From contig URMQ01000075.1 of assembly GCA_900548955.1 (NCBI GenBank), forward strand, positions 1 through 7,356: 7,356 nt of DNA. The letters run 5' to 3'. The translations under genes were made by a program, and so were the position numbers. The notes beneath the pieces are model-generated. The model had not been told where the DNA came from. It did no database searches and was given only the letters and a program-made list of their open reading frames with translations. The DNA comes from an uncultured Eggerthella sp. (GTDB taxonomy: Bacteria; Actinomycetota; Coriobacteriia; Coriobacteriales; Eggerthellaceae). Positions 1-6,363 of this stretch are shown here, piece by piece (within the stretch, counting starts at the first letter, position 1; each line of letters begins with the position of its first letter).

Positions 1-274
1 GGATCTATCAATGGTCATAAACAGAGAATTTTCTATGCCTAAAAACCAATAAAAAATTTTTGTTTTATATATTAGTTATATAGGGAGTTGTTTAGGGCTT
101 TTATTAAACCATCTATAAAACAATCTTCAGCTCGGCAAGCCAAAGAGGAAAATAAGGTTAAAACATTGATTACTTTTTATAAAAAGAAGTGAATTATCTT
201 TTAAAACCACTCACGCCACCAAAAGCGCCGCTTACAGCGAAAGACCGTTTCAGTCATCCGTTTATCCAAAGAAA

Positions 275-299
275 TCTAACGTTTAACTCAAACGATAGA
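275..299. promoter_or_regulatory. 25-bp inverted repeat, candidate operator
   Basis: The arms TCTAaCGTTT and AAACGaTAGA flank a 5-base centre (aactc); 9 of 10 positions per arm are complementary. It overlaps a weak candidate promoter (TTAACT at 283, TATGAA at 307) and lies about 160 bp upstream of the dehydrogenase start. A dimeric regulator site is the simplest reading; which regulator is unknown. Confidence 0.35.
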
Positions 300-323
300 A
301 CACTCCTATGAAAAGAACATATT

Positions 324-333
324 TGAACGTTCA
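324..333. promoter_or_regulatory. Perfect palindrome TGAACGTTCA, candidate regulator site
   Basis: A ten-base perfect palindrome. After one mismatched pair, two further pairs extend it to a 14-17 base imperfect dyad. It lies between the 275-299 dyad and the dehydrogenase gene, so it could be a second binding site in the same control region. Chance occurrence in AT-rich DNA cannot be excluded. Confidence 0.25.
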
Positions 334-417
334 TATCCTATTGGACACTCTCAAGCGCGCGAATGGTAAACTAACTCATAGCGGAATATCCGGAATCTGC
401 CGCATAAGGGTTAAACA

Positions 418-433
418 GGAGCTGTTCGGCTCC
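418..433 (+). promoter_or_regulatory. Small 5'-leader hairpin before the dehydrogenase RBS
   Basis: GGAGC and GCTCC form a 5-bp GC-rich stem with a U-G pair and a GTTC loop. It ends 16 bases before the strong Shine-Dalgarno AGGAGG (450-455). In the mRNA it would sit next to the ribosome entry site without covering it, so a role in leader stability is more plausible than occlusion. Confidence 0.35.
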
Positions 434-459
434 AACTCACAAACCGATTAGGAGGGTTT

Positions 460-1683
460 ATGAATCCGAATGCAACCATTACCGACGAGCAGTTTAAGCA
501 GTACCTCAAAGAGGTACGCGAAATGGTCGAAGGTCCTTACACTGAATGGCAGAAGGAGATCGAGGTAACCAACACGTTCCCCGAGAAGTTCTACCAGTCC
601 AACATTGAGCACAACATTTATCGTTTCTCTCTCCCTGTAGAGTACGGTGGATGGGGCCTCAATGAAAAGGAAATCCTTCAGGTACAGGAAGAGTTCTCTC
701 GTGGTCCTTCGGGCATGCGTATGCACATGCACTATGCATCTGACCTGAACTGGCGCATCCTTGACGACTTCGGTCAGCCAGAAATCAAAGAGAAGTATAT
801 GCCTCTCTTCCAGGACAAGACCATCTTCACCAACTTCGCTCTCACCGAGAAGTCTGGCGGCACTGGTGCTGACCTTCACTCCACCGCTGTATGGGACGAA
901 GAAAAGGGTAAGTGGATCCTTAACGGTGAAAAGTGGCTCATTTCCCACACTGACTGCTCTCAGTTCTCTTACGTAATCTGCGTAACCGACCCTGACAAGA
1001 AGGGCGACGATCGTCTGTCTGCCTTCTTTGTACCAATGGACAAGCCTGGTTTCGAACTCGTACCAATGCCTCATATGATGGGCTGCCGTGGTTCCGGCCA
1101 CACCGGTCTGAAGTTCACCAACGTTGAACTCGAGCCAGAATTGATGCTCGGCAAGCGTGGCGAAGGCATGAAGGTTGCTATGCACTCCCTCGCTGTATCT
1201 CGTGTTCACATTGCTACTTCTAACCTCGGTATTTCTCAGCGCATGTTCGAAATGTCCATCGCTCGTGCTCGCGACCGTGTAACCTTCGGTAAGCCGATCA
1301 TCAAGCGTCAGGCAATCCGCGTTAAGCTCGCTAACATGCAGATGATGATCCATGCACTCCGCTGCACCATCATCGACTTCTGCGACGACTTTGATCTCGA
1401 TCCAGAAGGCGAGTACATTTCTGAGAAAGCTGCAATCTGCAAGCTCTTCTCTATCGACACCGTTCGTCTCGTTTCCGACGAGATGCTTGAGATCTTCGGT
1501 GGCGACGGCTACTTCGAGGACTCCCCTTATGGTCCTACCGAGCTTCTTTACCGCGACTGCCGCGCTATGTGGCTCGAGGAAGGCGCTCCTACCGTACAGC
1601 GCATCACCATCGCTAAGGGTATTGAAGATCACGACGGTACCCTCGAGTATCAGACCTGGATCGCTGGCTCTAAGCTCGACTAG
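460..1683 (+). CDS. Acyl-CoA dehydrogenase family flavoprotein
   Basis: This cytosolic FAD enzyme would oxidise an acyl-CoA between C2 and C3, or reduce an enoyl-CoA in the reverse direction, exchanging electrons with an electron-transfer flavoprotein. The 407-residue length suits the family. An N-terminal helical domain is followed by the FAD/substrate motif FALTEKSGGTGAD (126-138), which departs from the usual TEP..GSD pattern. FGKPI (276-280), FGGDGY (346-351) and YRDCRA mark the C-terminal helical domain. In LEEGAPTVQR, Glu374 falls at the position of the catalytic base of medium-chain-type enzymes. The ATG has a strong AGGAGG four bases upstream (450-455). Codon use is strongly biased, which suggests high expression. 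No ETF, CoA-transferase or thiolase gene is visible nearby, so the substrate is unknown. A CaiA-like reductive role is possible but unsupported by context. Confidence 0.93.
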   Translation: MNPNATITDEQFKQYLKEVREMVEGPYTEWQKEIEVTNTFPEKFYQSNIEHNIYRFSLPVEYGGWGLNEKEILQVQEEFSRGPSGMRMHMHYASDLNWRILDDFGQPEIKEKYMPLFQDKTIFTNFALTEKSGGTGADLHSTAVWDEEKGKWILNGEKWLISHTDCSQFSYVICVTDPDKKGDDRLSAFFVPMDKPGFELVPMPHMMGCRGSGHTGLKFTNVELEPELMLGKRGEGMKVAMHSLAVSRVHIATSNLGISQRMFEMSIARARDRVTFGKPIIKRQAIRVKLANMQMMIHALRCTIIDFCDDFDLDPEGEYISEKAAICKLFSIDTVRLVSDEMLEIFGGDGYFEDSPYGPTELLYRDCRAMWLEEGAPTVQRITIAKGIEDHDGTLEYQTWIAGSKLD

Positions 1684-1703
1684 TTCTAGCTCTGATTCTC
1701 AAA

Positions 1704-1720
1704 CCAAGATTTTCTCTTGG
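1704..1720 (+). other. Short hairpin between stop codon and main terminator
   Basis: CCAAGA and TCTTGG form a 6-bp stem with a 5-base loop, flanked by CTAG copies at 1686 and 1721. It would be the first structure in the 3' end of the dehydrogenase transcript, directly upstream of the strong terminator. It has no following T-run of its own. Confidence 0.4.
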
Positions 1721-1732
1721 CTAGATTCCGGG

Positions 1733-1770
1733 AAGGGAGGGAGCGAAAGCTTCCTCCCTTTTTATTTTTT
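1733..1770 (+). terminator. Strong intrinsic terminator of the dehydrogenase gene
   Basis: A 12-bp stem pairs AAGGGAGGGAGC (1733-1744) with GCTTCCTCCCTT (1749-1760), with one G-U pair and a GAAA tetraloop. It runs into T5, A, T6 (1759-1770). It starts 50 bases after the stop codon and should end the transcript before it invades the convergent regulator gene. Confidence 0.92.
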
Positions 1771-1890
1771 ACTTTTGTTTATCTGCTTTGCCTCTATGTT
1801 TCACTGCTTAGCCTTCTAGCGCGAAAGCCAGCACTCCCCCTGCGAATCGGAAAATGACAAACTGCAAAAGAGGCATATTGTTAAAGAGGG

Positions 1891-1918
1891 AAAAAAAGAA
1901 GCTGGGGCAGACACTTCT
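1891..1918 (-). terminator. Probable intrinsic terminator of the LysR-type gene
   Basis: Read on the minus strand, AGAAG and CTTCT enclose an inner CTG/CAG pair with a 3-base loop and a 3-base bulge, followed by seven T (plus-strand A run 1891-1897). It begins 57 bases past the regulator stop codon. The bulged stem makes it weaker than the opposing terminator at 1733-1770. Confidence 0.55.
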
Positions 1919-1975
1919 CGTGAAGCATCTCGCGACTCTATACTATTCTTTTTTTATAGTTCGGGGTTCTTTCTG

Positions 1976-2917
1976 CTAACTGCAAAATAAACTTTTGCGG
2001 TTGCTGGCATACGATAGTAGTGTCTCTTTTAATGTTTCAATTGCATACCATTGTTCTGACCGCGCCGCTGGAATTCCTAGGGAAATAGTGTATTTAGTGT
2101 GCTCTGCTAAAGGAATTTGGATAAGTTTCGATGACGCTTCGGAAGATACTGCCAATACATCAGTTGGGCAAAATACTGCCCCTATCCCCTCGGAGGCCAT
2201 TGCAAGCATGGTTCCCATGTTTTCACTTACCGCAACAGTAATAGGTTTAATGCTTGCGTTACGTAGCACTGAATAAGCTATTCGTCCTGCTATGTCGTCA
2301 AGGCTCCCCAATACAAAAGGGCATTTTTCCAAAACTGATACACCCTTTTCAATTACGTAAGCCTTAGCTTCATCAGCTTGGATCCCCAAAACGCTTTCCA
2401 GTAAATCTTCCCTAAGGGTAAGAACAATTTCTTCTTGATAAAGCGGATATAGCTCCACTCCAGGATGAACATCTTCAAAACGAGCAATTACTGCATCAAC
2501 TTCAGCATGTTCTGCCATACGAAGCAATTCCCGATTTGTGCCTTCAATCAGTTTTACTTGAACTTTTGGCAAAGAAGAACGAAGTGCTTTAACCGTGTAG
2601 GGCATAATGGTACGACTTCGTAAATGAGATATTCCTATTTTTAAAGTACCTACGCCACTGCCAGTAACTTCGCCAAGCTGTCGTAACATATCGCGCTGTG
2701 CTTGATTTTGTTCGCGAGCATAGAGCAAAAACACCATACCTGCTGGTGTTAGCTGCAACGGATTTCCACGCGTAATCAACTTTGCATCAAGTGCTTTTTC
2801 CAAAGCCACCAAGCGAGCACTAAGCGTTTGTTGAGAAACCTGAAGACACTCAGCTGCTTTAGTGAAACTTTCTTGCTCTGAAAGCTTAATAAACCAATCC
2901 CAATTATCTAATGCCAT
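1976..2917 (-). CDS. LysR-type transcriptional regulator
   Basis: A 313-residue DNA-binding regulator, normal length for the family. The N-terminal winged helix-turn-helix (about residues 4-63) has the conserved pattern SFTKAAECLQVSQQTLSARL, then an ALEKALDAKLITR wing and LTPAG. A periplasmic-binding-like effector domain spans about residues 90-305. The start is the ATG at 2917, because this puts the HTH at the usual distance from the N-terminus. A TTG at 2983 would add 22 residues without a ribosome site. The likely Shine-Dalgarno AAGGA (minus strand, 2935-2931) is 13 bases away, so translation may be modest. It is divergent from the TAXI/TRAP genes, the usual arrangement for a regulator of its neighbour, so it probably controls that transporter and itself. 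The effector is unknown. Codon use is less biased than in the flanking genes. Confidence 0.93.
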   Translation of the reverse strand: MALDNWDWFIKLSEQESFTKAAECLQVSQQTLSARLVALEKALDAKLITRGNPLQLTPAGMVFLLYAREQNQAQRDMLRQLGEVTGSGVGTLKIGISHLRSRTIMPYTVKALRSSLPKVQVKLIEGTNRELLRMAEHAEVDAVIARFEDVHPGVELYPLYQEEIVLTLREDLLESVLGIQADEAKAYVIEKGVSVLEKCPFVLGSLDDIAGRIAYSVLRNASIKPITVAVSENMGTMLAMASEGIGAVFCPTDVLAVSSEASSKLIQIPLAEHTKYTISLGIPAARSEQWYAIETLKETLLSYASNRKSLFCS

Positions 2918-2954
2918 GGCTTTGCAAGCTTCCTTTCGTCTGATGCTAGCGACC

Positions 2955-2983
2955 GTTATCCAATAATTTTTGTACCTTAACAA
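2955..2983 (-). promoter_or_regulatory. Predicted promoter of the LysR-type gene
   Basis: On the minus strand TTGTTA (2983-2978) is followed after exactly 17 bp by GATAAC (2960-2955); each box matches consensus at 4 of 6 bases. The -35 lies inside the inverted repeat at 2962-2991, so binding there would repress the regulator gene. Such autorepression is common in the family; here it is inferred. Confidence 0.4.
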
Positions 2984-2991
2984 AATTTATT
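2962..2991. promoter_or_regulatory. 30-bp dyad, likely LysR-type operator
   Basis: Arms of 12 bases (AATAATTTTTGT and ACAAAATTTATT) flank a 6-base spacer; 11 of 12 positions are complementary. T-N11-A pairs, the family signature, fit within it (T2970/A2982 and T2971/A2983). It covers the -35 of the regulator promoter and is centred about 60 bp upstream of the start site predicted from TAAAAT (3025-3030). This is where LysR-type activators usually bind their recognition site. Confidence 0.6.
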
Positions 2992-3000
2992 TTAGATTCA

Positions 3001-3030
3001 TGAACTTTTTTTCACAACCTCACGTAAAAT
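3001..3030 (+). promoter_or_regulatory. Predicted promoter of the TAXI/TRAP operon
   Basis: A good -10, TAAAAT (3025-3030, 5 of 6), follows a poor -35, TGAACT (3001-3006), at 18 bp. A weak -35 is expected for an activator-dependent promoter. Transcription would begin near 3037, leaving about 40 bases of leader before the ATG at 3078. A TTCATGAA palindrome (2997-3004) overlaps the -35 and could be a second regulator contact. Confidence 0.45.
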
Positions 3031-3077
3031 TAACAAATCAAACTTTTATATGTGTTCCCTGTAAGAAAGGATGGATT

Positions 3078-4070
3078 ATGAAGAAAAAACTTCTTGCCAT
3101 CATTACGACAGCATTTGTCGCTGCACTCGCTTTTGCCCTTGTAGGCTGCGGTGGAAATAGCGACTCTGGTGAATCTGGATCAAGTTCTCCTGAGCTTCGC
3201 TTTGTAACTGGTGGCGAATCCGGCACTTACTATGCTTATGGCACCGTACTTGCTCAGTATTCCACCAATAATGCTGATGTACCTGTCAACGCTCTTTCCA
3301 GCGAAGGCTCTAAGGCCAACATAGAATCTCTTCAGAACAATGAAGCAGAACTTGCTTTCTGCCAGTCTGACGTAACTACCTACGCATATGAAGGCACCAG
3401 CCTCTTTGAGGGTGCTCCTTACCAGGACTTCTCCGTTGTGGCTGCACTCTATGGAGAACAGGTACAAATCGTAACGTGCGATCCTAACATCAAGACTGTT
3501 GCAGACTTAAAGGGCAAGACTGTATCTATTGGTGCTGCTAACTCTGGTGTTTACTTCAATGCGATAGACATTCTTGGTGCATACGGCATGACTGAAGAAG
3601 ACATCAATGCGGTATATCAGAACTTTGCTGACTCTGCTGACTCTTTGAAGAACAACAAGATTGATGCAGCATTCATTACTGCGGGTGCTCCTACCACTGC
3701 AATTTCTGACTTGACCACCTCTAAGCAGGCTTATCTGGTATCCATGGACGCAGAGCACATCGCTGCACTCCAGGAAACCTCTCCTTACTATGCTGAGTCC
3801 ATCATCCCAGCTGGTACCTACAATGGCATGGAAGAAGATTGCACCACGGTAGCCGTTTTGGCAGTAATTCTTGCAAACGACTCCGTTGATCAGGATGCTG
3901 TTTATAACTTCACCAAGTCCATCTTTGATGGCGCTGAAGCACAGCCTGACGCACATGCAAAATATGCCGAACTGAGTCTGGAAGAAGCAACCTCTATCAC
4001 CTCCGTTCCTTATGCTGCTGGCGCTGCTAAGTACTATGAAGAACAGGGTGTTGAAGTAGCTACCAAGTAA
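3078..4070 (+). CDS. TAXI-family TRAP transporter solute-binding lipoprotein
   Basis: A 330-residue extracytoplasmic receptor that delivers a ligand to the TRAP permease encoded next. The signal peptide has a KKK start, a hydrophobic core and the lipobox LVGC with Cys24, so the mature protein should be lipid-anchored to the outer face of the membrane. A Gly/Ser/Asp linker follows. Family marks are GGESGTYYAYG (45-55), SSEGSKAN from residue 74 and AFCQSDV (93-99), typical of TAXI proteins and unlike DctP-type receptors. The ATG is preceded by AAAGGA (3066-3071) at 6 bases; a TTG at 2970 would extend it without a ribosome site and spoil the signal peptide. Few TAXI ligands are known (glutamate/glutamine has been reported for one), so the substrate here cannot be assigned. 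Strong codon bias fits a receptor made in excess over its permease. Confidence 0.95.
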   Translation: MKKKLLAIITTAFVAALAFALVGCGGNSDSGESGSSSPELRFVTGGESGTYYAYGTVLAQYSTNNADVPVNALSSEGSKANIESLQNNEAELAFCQSDVTTYAYEGTSLFEGAPYQDFSVVAALYGEQVQIVTCDPNIKTVADLKGKTVSIGAANSGVYFNAIDILGAYGMTEEDINAVYQNFADSADSLKNNKIDAAFITAGAPTTAISDLTTSKQAYLVSMDAEHIAALQETSPYYAESIIPAGTYNGMEEDCTTVAVLAVILANDSVDQDAVYNFTKSIFDGAEAQPDAHAKYAELSLEEATSITSVPYAAGAAKYYEEQGVEVATK

Positions 4071-4081
4071 AGCTTCCTACC

Positions 4082-4109
4082 GGAAACTTCATAGCAAGAT
4101 TTCCTTTTT
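4082..4109 (+). terminator. Weak intrinsic terminator or attenuator after the binding-protein gene
   Basis: GGAAA (4082-4086) pairs with TTTCC (4100-4104), and CTT with AAG inside, leaving one bulged A and a 6-base loop. Five T follow immediately (4105-4109). It starts 11 bases past the stop codon. As an A/T-rich 8-bp stem it would end only part of the transcripts and let the rest run into the permease gene. Confidence 0.5.
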
Positions 4110-4110
4110 A

Positions 4111-4136
4111 TAAGTAATCAATCTTTTTGATACTTA
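4111..4136 (+). other. Second intergenic hairpin
   Basis: TAAGT pairs with ACTTA and ATCAA with TTGAT: ten pairs in all, with one bulged A (4116) and a TCTTT loop. It stands between the weak terminator and the strong third hairpin. It is A/T-rich and of limited stability, so it may act only together with its neighbours. Confidence 0.45.
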
Positions 4137-4146
4137 CCTTCAATTT

Positions 4147-4192
4147 CAGGGCTGCTGCAAAGAAATTTGCTTCAGCCCTGATAGCCTTTTTT
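4147..4192 (+). terminator. Strong intercistronic hairpin with downstream T6
   Basis: CAGGGCTG (4147-4154) pairs perfectly with CAGCCCTG (4173-4180). Inside, GCAAA pairs with TTTGC around a GAAA loop, separated by a 2 x 2 internal loop. Six T (4187-4192) begin only after six unpaired bases, which is atypical for full termination. Attenuation, or protection of the upstream mRNA from 3' exonucleases, fits better. Its presence argues that 4127-4225 is untranslated leader. Confidence 0.65.
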
Positions 4193-4214
4193 GGCACACA
4201 CGAAGATTATGTTC

Positions 4215-4230
4215 AAGGAGACTATGTGAG
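4215..4230 (+). promoter_or_regulatory. RBS deciding a GTG start, with overlapping ATG-TGA
   Basis: AAGGAG (4215-4220) is 5 bases before the in-frame GTG at 4226 and 3 bases before an out-of-frame ATG at 4224 that is followed at once by TGA (4227-4229). Spacing favours the GTG. A ribosome choosing the ATG would make a one-codon start-stop, which could lower permease output. Confidence 0.7.
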
Positions 4231-6352
4231 TATTTTTAAGAAGAAAGAAAAGGTCGTAGAACCCGAACTTGACGCTTCAGCATCAAACAATGAAGAGGTT
4301 GATGCTGAAGCGATCATGCGTAAATACGATAAGGAATCTAATACCCGTATCTGGGAAGGTGTTCCCAAGATTGTTATCACTGGTGTTATGGTTGCTTTCT
4401 CTGTTTACTGCTTATGTATGACCTTATTTAGCTTAGAGCAAGCAGAAACACGCCTTGCTCGCTTTGTTGCTGGCATCATTATCATTGGCTACTTGATGTA
4501 CCCTGCAAGCAAAACTAATCTACGGGTAAACCATATCCCATGGTATGACATTGTACTCATGATAATAGGCGCCGGCGCTTTCCTGTACTACTCCCTCAAC
4601 ACGGTAGACATCCTAATGATGGGTACCCGTATTGGTACCTTGGAAGTAGTTCTTGGTATTGCAGGTATTTTAGTTCTGGTAGAACTTTGTCGTCGCTGCG
4701 TAGGTATTCCTATCATTATCGTTGTTGGCTGTCTTCTTATTTATGCACTTTACTGGCAGTTCAGCTACAACGGCGACATCTATCGCACCATTTCTAATGT
4801 TATTCAAAAGCTGTTCTACACCACCAGTGGTGTTATTGGCACCCCTACTAACGTCTGCTATACCTATATCGTTCTCTTTATTATTTTCGGTGCCTTCCTT
4901 GAGCGCACTGGTATTGCAAACTTCTTCATTTCCTTTGCAAATCGCATTGCAGGCTGGTCTTCCGGCGGTCCTGCAAAGGTAGCTGTTATTTCTTCTGCAT
5001 TATGCGGTATGGTTTCTGGTTCTTCGGTAGGTAACACCGTAACCACTGGTTCCGTAACCATTCCGATGATGAAAAAGACGGGCTATCGCCCTGAATTCGC
5101 AGGCGCTGTAGAAGCTGCTTCATCTACCGGTGGTCAGATTATGCCTCCAATCATGGGTGCAGCTGCTTTCTTGATGGCAGAATATATGGGTATTCCTTAT
5201 ATCCAAGTAGCTACCATCGCTATCATTCCTGCAGTCTTGTACTTCACTGGCATTTTCTGGACCGTACACTTGGAAGCAAAGAAGCGTGGCTTGAAAGGTA
5301 TTCCTATTAAGGACTTGCCTTCCTGGATTTATTTGCTTAAGAACTGCTATCTTATTATTCCTCTGGTGTTACTGGTATGGATTGTATCTGCTGGCATTTA
5401 CACCATGGCAATGTCTGCTGCTATTTCCATCCTTGCCGCTTTAATTATTGGCTTCATTCACTTCTTCCTTACCAATTGGCAAGAGCGCACCGAAGAAGAT
5501 ACCTTCGGAAGTGTTTTATTGGAAACAAGCCGTGCAGCGTTGCTGAGCATGCTCGATGCGTTTGCTGCAGGCGCTCGTAACAGCATCGCTGTTGGTGTTG
5601 CTTGTGCTTTGGCTGGTTTGATTGCTGGCTGCATTACCTTCACTGGTCTTGCATCCACCATCATTAACGTCATCGTTCTTGCTGCAGGCGACTACCTCAT
5701 TATTGGTTTGATTCTTACCATGCTGTGCTGCATTGTTTTGGGCATGGGTGTTCCTACAACCGCAAACTACTGCATCATGGCTGCAACCTGCGCACCAATT
5801 CTGATTCAGCTTGGCGTGCCACTGGTATGCGCTCACTTCTTCGTATTCTACTTTGGTATCTTGGCAGACATTACCCCGCCTGTCGCACTGGCGGCATACG
5901 CGGGTAGCGCTATTGCTAAATCGCGTCCTATGCGCACCGCATTCAATGCAACGCGCTTGGGTGTTGCAGCCTATATTATTCCGTTCATCTTCGCCTTCTT
6001 CCCCGCAATGATTATGCAGGGTGAAGTCGAAATTCCAATTTGGCTTGCAATTCTTAACACGGTAATGGCAGGATGCGGCTTATACAGCATTGCTGCAGGT
6101 CTTCAGGGCTATCTTTTCCAGAAGATCAATCCTGTATTCCGCGTAATCTCCGTTATTGCCGGTGTTGTAATCATGATTCCTATCGGATCAGTTACCGAAA
6201 TGTATACCATCGTTATTAATCTCGTTGGTTTTGCAATTATTGCTGCAATTACCTTTATTCAGCGAGCATTAGGCAAGCGCAATGGCGGCGGATCTGATGA
6301 CAACGATCAGAATTCCGATTCTGCACAAACACCTTCTACTCAAGCAGCTTAA
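4226..6352 (+). CDS. Fused DctQM-type TRAP transporter permease (TAXI class)
   Basis: A 708-residue integral membrane protein that imports the ligand of the adjacent TAXI lipoprotein, driven by a cation gradient (Na+ in the studied relatives). After a charged cytosolic N-terminus (KKKEK, then IMRKYDKESNTR near 30-41, typical of fused TRAP proteins) come about four helices matching the small Q subunit, then the large M domain. M-domain marks are GMVSGSSVGN (261-270), STGGQIMPP (300-308) and GMGVPTTANY (about 507-516), followed by ADITPPVALAAYAGSAI. These glycine/serine/proline-rich loops form the cation and substrate sites in the family. The last ~25 residues are a polar tail rich in Asp, Asn, Ser and Gly. 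GTG at 4226 is chosen for its Shine-Dalgarno; a TTG at 4127 would be read through the strong hairpin and has no ribosome site. It is probably co-transcribed with the lipoprotein gene across a 155-base structured gap. Confidence 0.95.
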   Translation: MSIFKKKEKVVEPELDASASNNEEVDAEAIMRKYDKESNTRIWEGVPKIVITGVMVAFSVYCLCMTLFSLEQAETRLARFVAGIIIIGYLMYPASKTNLRVNHIPWYDIVLMIIGAGAFLYYSLNTVDILMMGTRIGTLEVVLGIAGILVLVELCRRCVGIPIIIVVGCLLIYALYWQFSYNGDIYRTISNVIQKLFYTTSGVIGTPTNVCYTYIVLFIIFGAFLERTGIANFFISFANRIAGWSSGGPAKVAVISSALCGMVSGSSVGNTVTTGSVTIPMMKKTGYRPEFAGAVEAASSTGGQIMPPIMGAAAFLMAEYMGIPYIQVATIAIIPAVLYFTGIFWTVHLEAKKRGLKGIPIKDLPSWIYLLKNCYLIIPLVLLVWIVSAGIYTMAMSAAISILAALIIGFIHFFLTNWQERTEEDTFGSVLLETSRAALLSMLDAFAAGARNSIAVGVACALAGLIAGCITFTGLASTIINVIVLAAGDYLIIGLILTMLCCIVLGMGVPTTANYCIMAATCAPILIQLGVPLVCAHFFVFYFGILADITPPVALAAYAGSAIAKSRPMRTAFNATRLGVAAYIIPFIFAFFPAMIMQGEVEIPIWLAILNTVMAGCGLYSIAAGLQGYLFQKINPVFRVISVIAGVVIMIPIGSVTEMYTIVINLVGFAIIAAITFIQRALGKRNGGGSDDNDQNSDSAQTPSTQAA

Positions 6353-6363
6353 TTTCATTCGCT

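Larger units (their letters stand above)
1..459. other. AT-rich gene-free leader upstream of the acyl-CoA dehydrogenase gene
   Basis: I see no convincing gene, tRNA or CRISPR array here. The first 42 bases could encode the last 13 codons of an upstream gene ending in TAA (40-42), but a second frame is also open to a stop, so this is not called. The stretch has a run of A/T around 41-80, a perfect palindrome CTTTTTATAAAAAG (173-186), three CCGTTT/ACGTTT direct repeats (245, 258, 279), and two better dyads listed separately. A rough promoter TTAACT (283-288), 18 bp, TATGAA (307-312) overlaps one dyad but matches consensus at only 4 of 6 bases in each box. GCGG/CCGC arms (381-403) and a small hairpin (418-433) lie just before the ribosome binding site. 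Confidence 0.6.

Noticed and set aside
173..186. CTTTTTATAAAAAG palindrome as a terminator or promoter
   Set aside because: It is a perfect palindrome but entirely A/T apart from its ends, with no -35 at the right spacing and no GC stem, so it is expected by chance in AT-rich DNA.
1..459. Possible tRNA, riboswitch, CRISPR or mobile-element end in the leader
   Set aside because: I found no cloverleaf, no regularly spaced repeats, no long aptamer-like fold and no terminal inverted repeats flanked by target duplications.
448..1632. Long minus-strand open frame opposite the acyl-CoA dehydrogenase gene
   Set aside because: It lies antisense to a clearly coding gene with family motifs; its openness follows from that gene's codon bias, and its translation resembles no family I know.
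2918..2983. 22-residue N-terminal extension of the LysR-type protein from a TTG start
   Set aside because: It has no ribosome site, lies over the predicted promoter and dyad, and would place the HTH abnormally far from the N-terminus.
2970..3077. 36-residue extension of the TAXI receptor from a TTG start
   Set aside because: It runs through the predicted promoter and would bury the signal peptide; the ATG at 3078 has AAAGGA 6 bases upstream.
3071..3160. Out-of-frame ATG seven bases before the receptor start, opening a short frame
   Set aside because: The start overlaps the Shine-Dalgarno itself, the frame closes after about 29 Cys-rich codons, and it merely shadows the signal peptide region.
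4127..4225. 33-residue N-terminal extension of the permease from a TTG start
   Set aside because: There is no ribosome site at the TTG, the strong hairpin at 4147-4180 lies inside it, and the GTG at 4226 has a well-spaced AAGGAG.
5377..6011. Several short open frames on both strands inside the permease gene
   Set aside because: All are shadows of the membrane protein's coding frame, with no ribosome sites or recognisable products.
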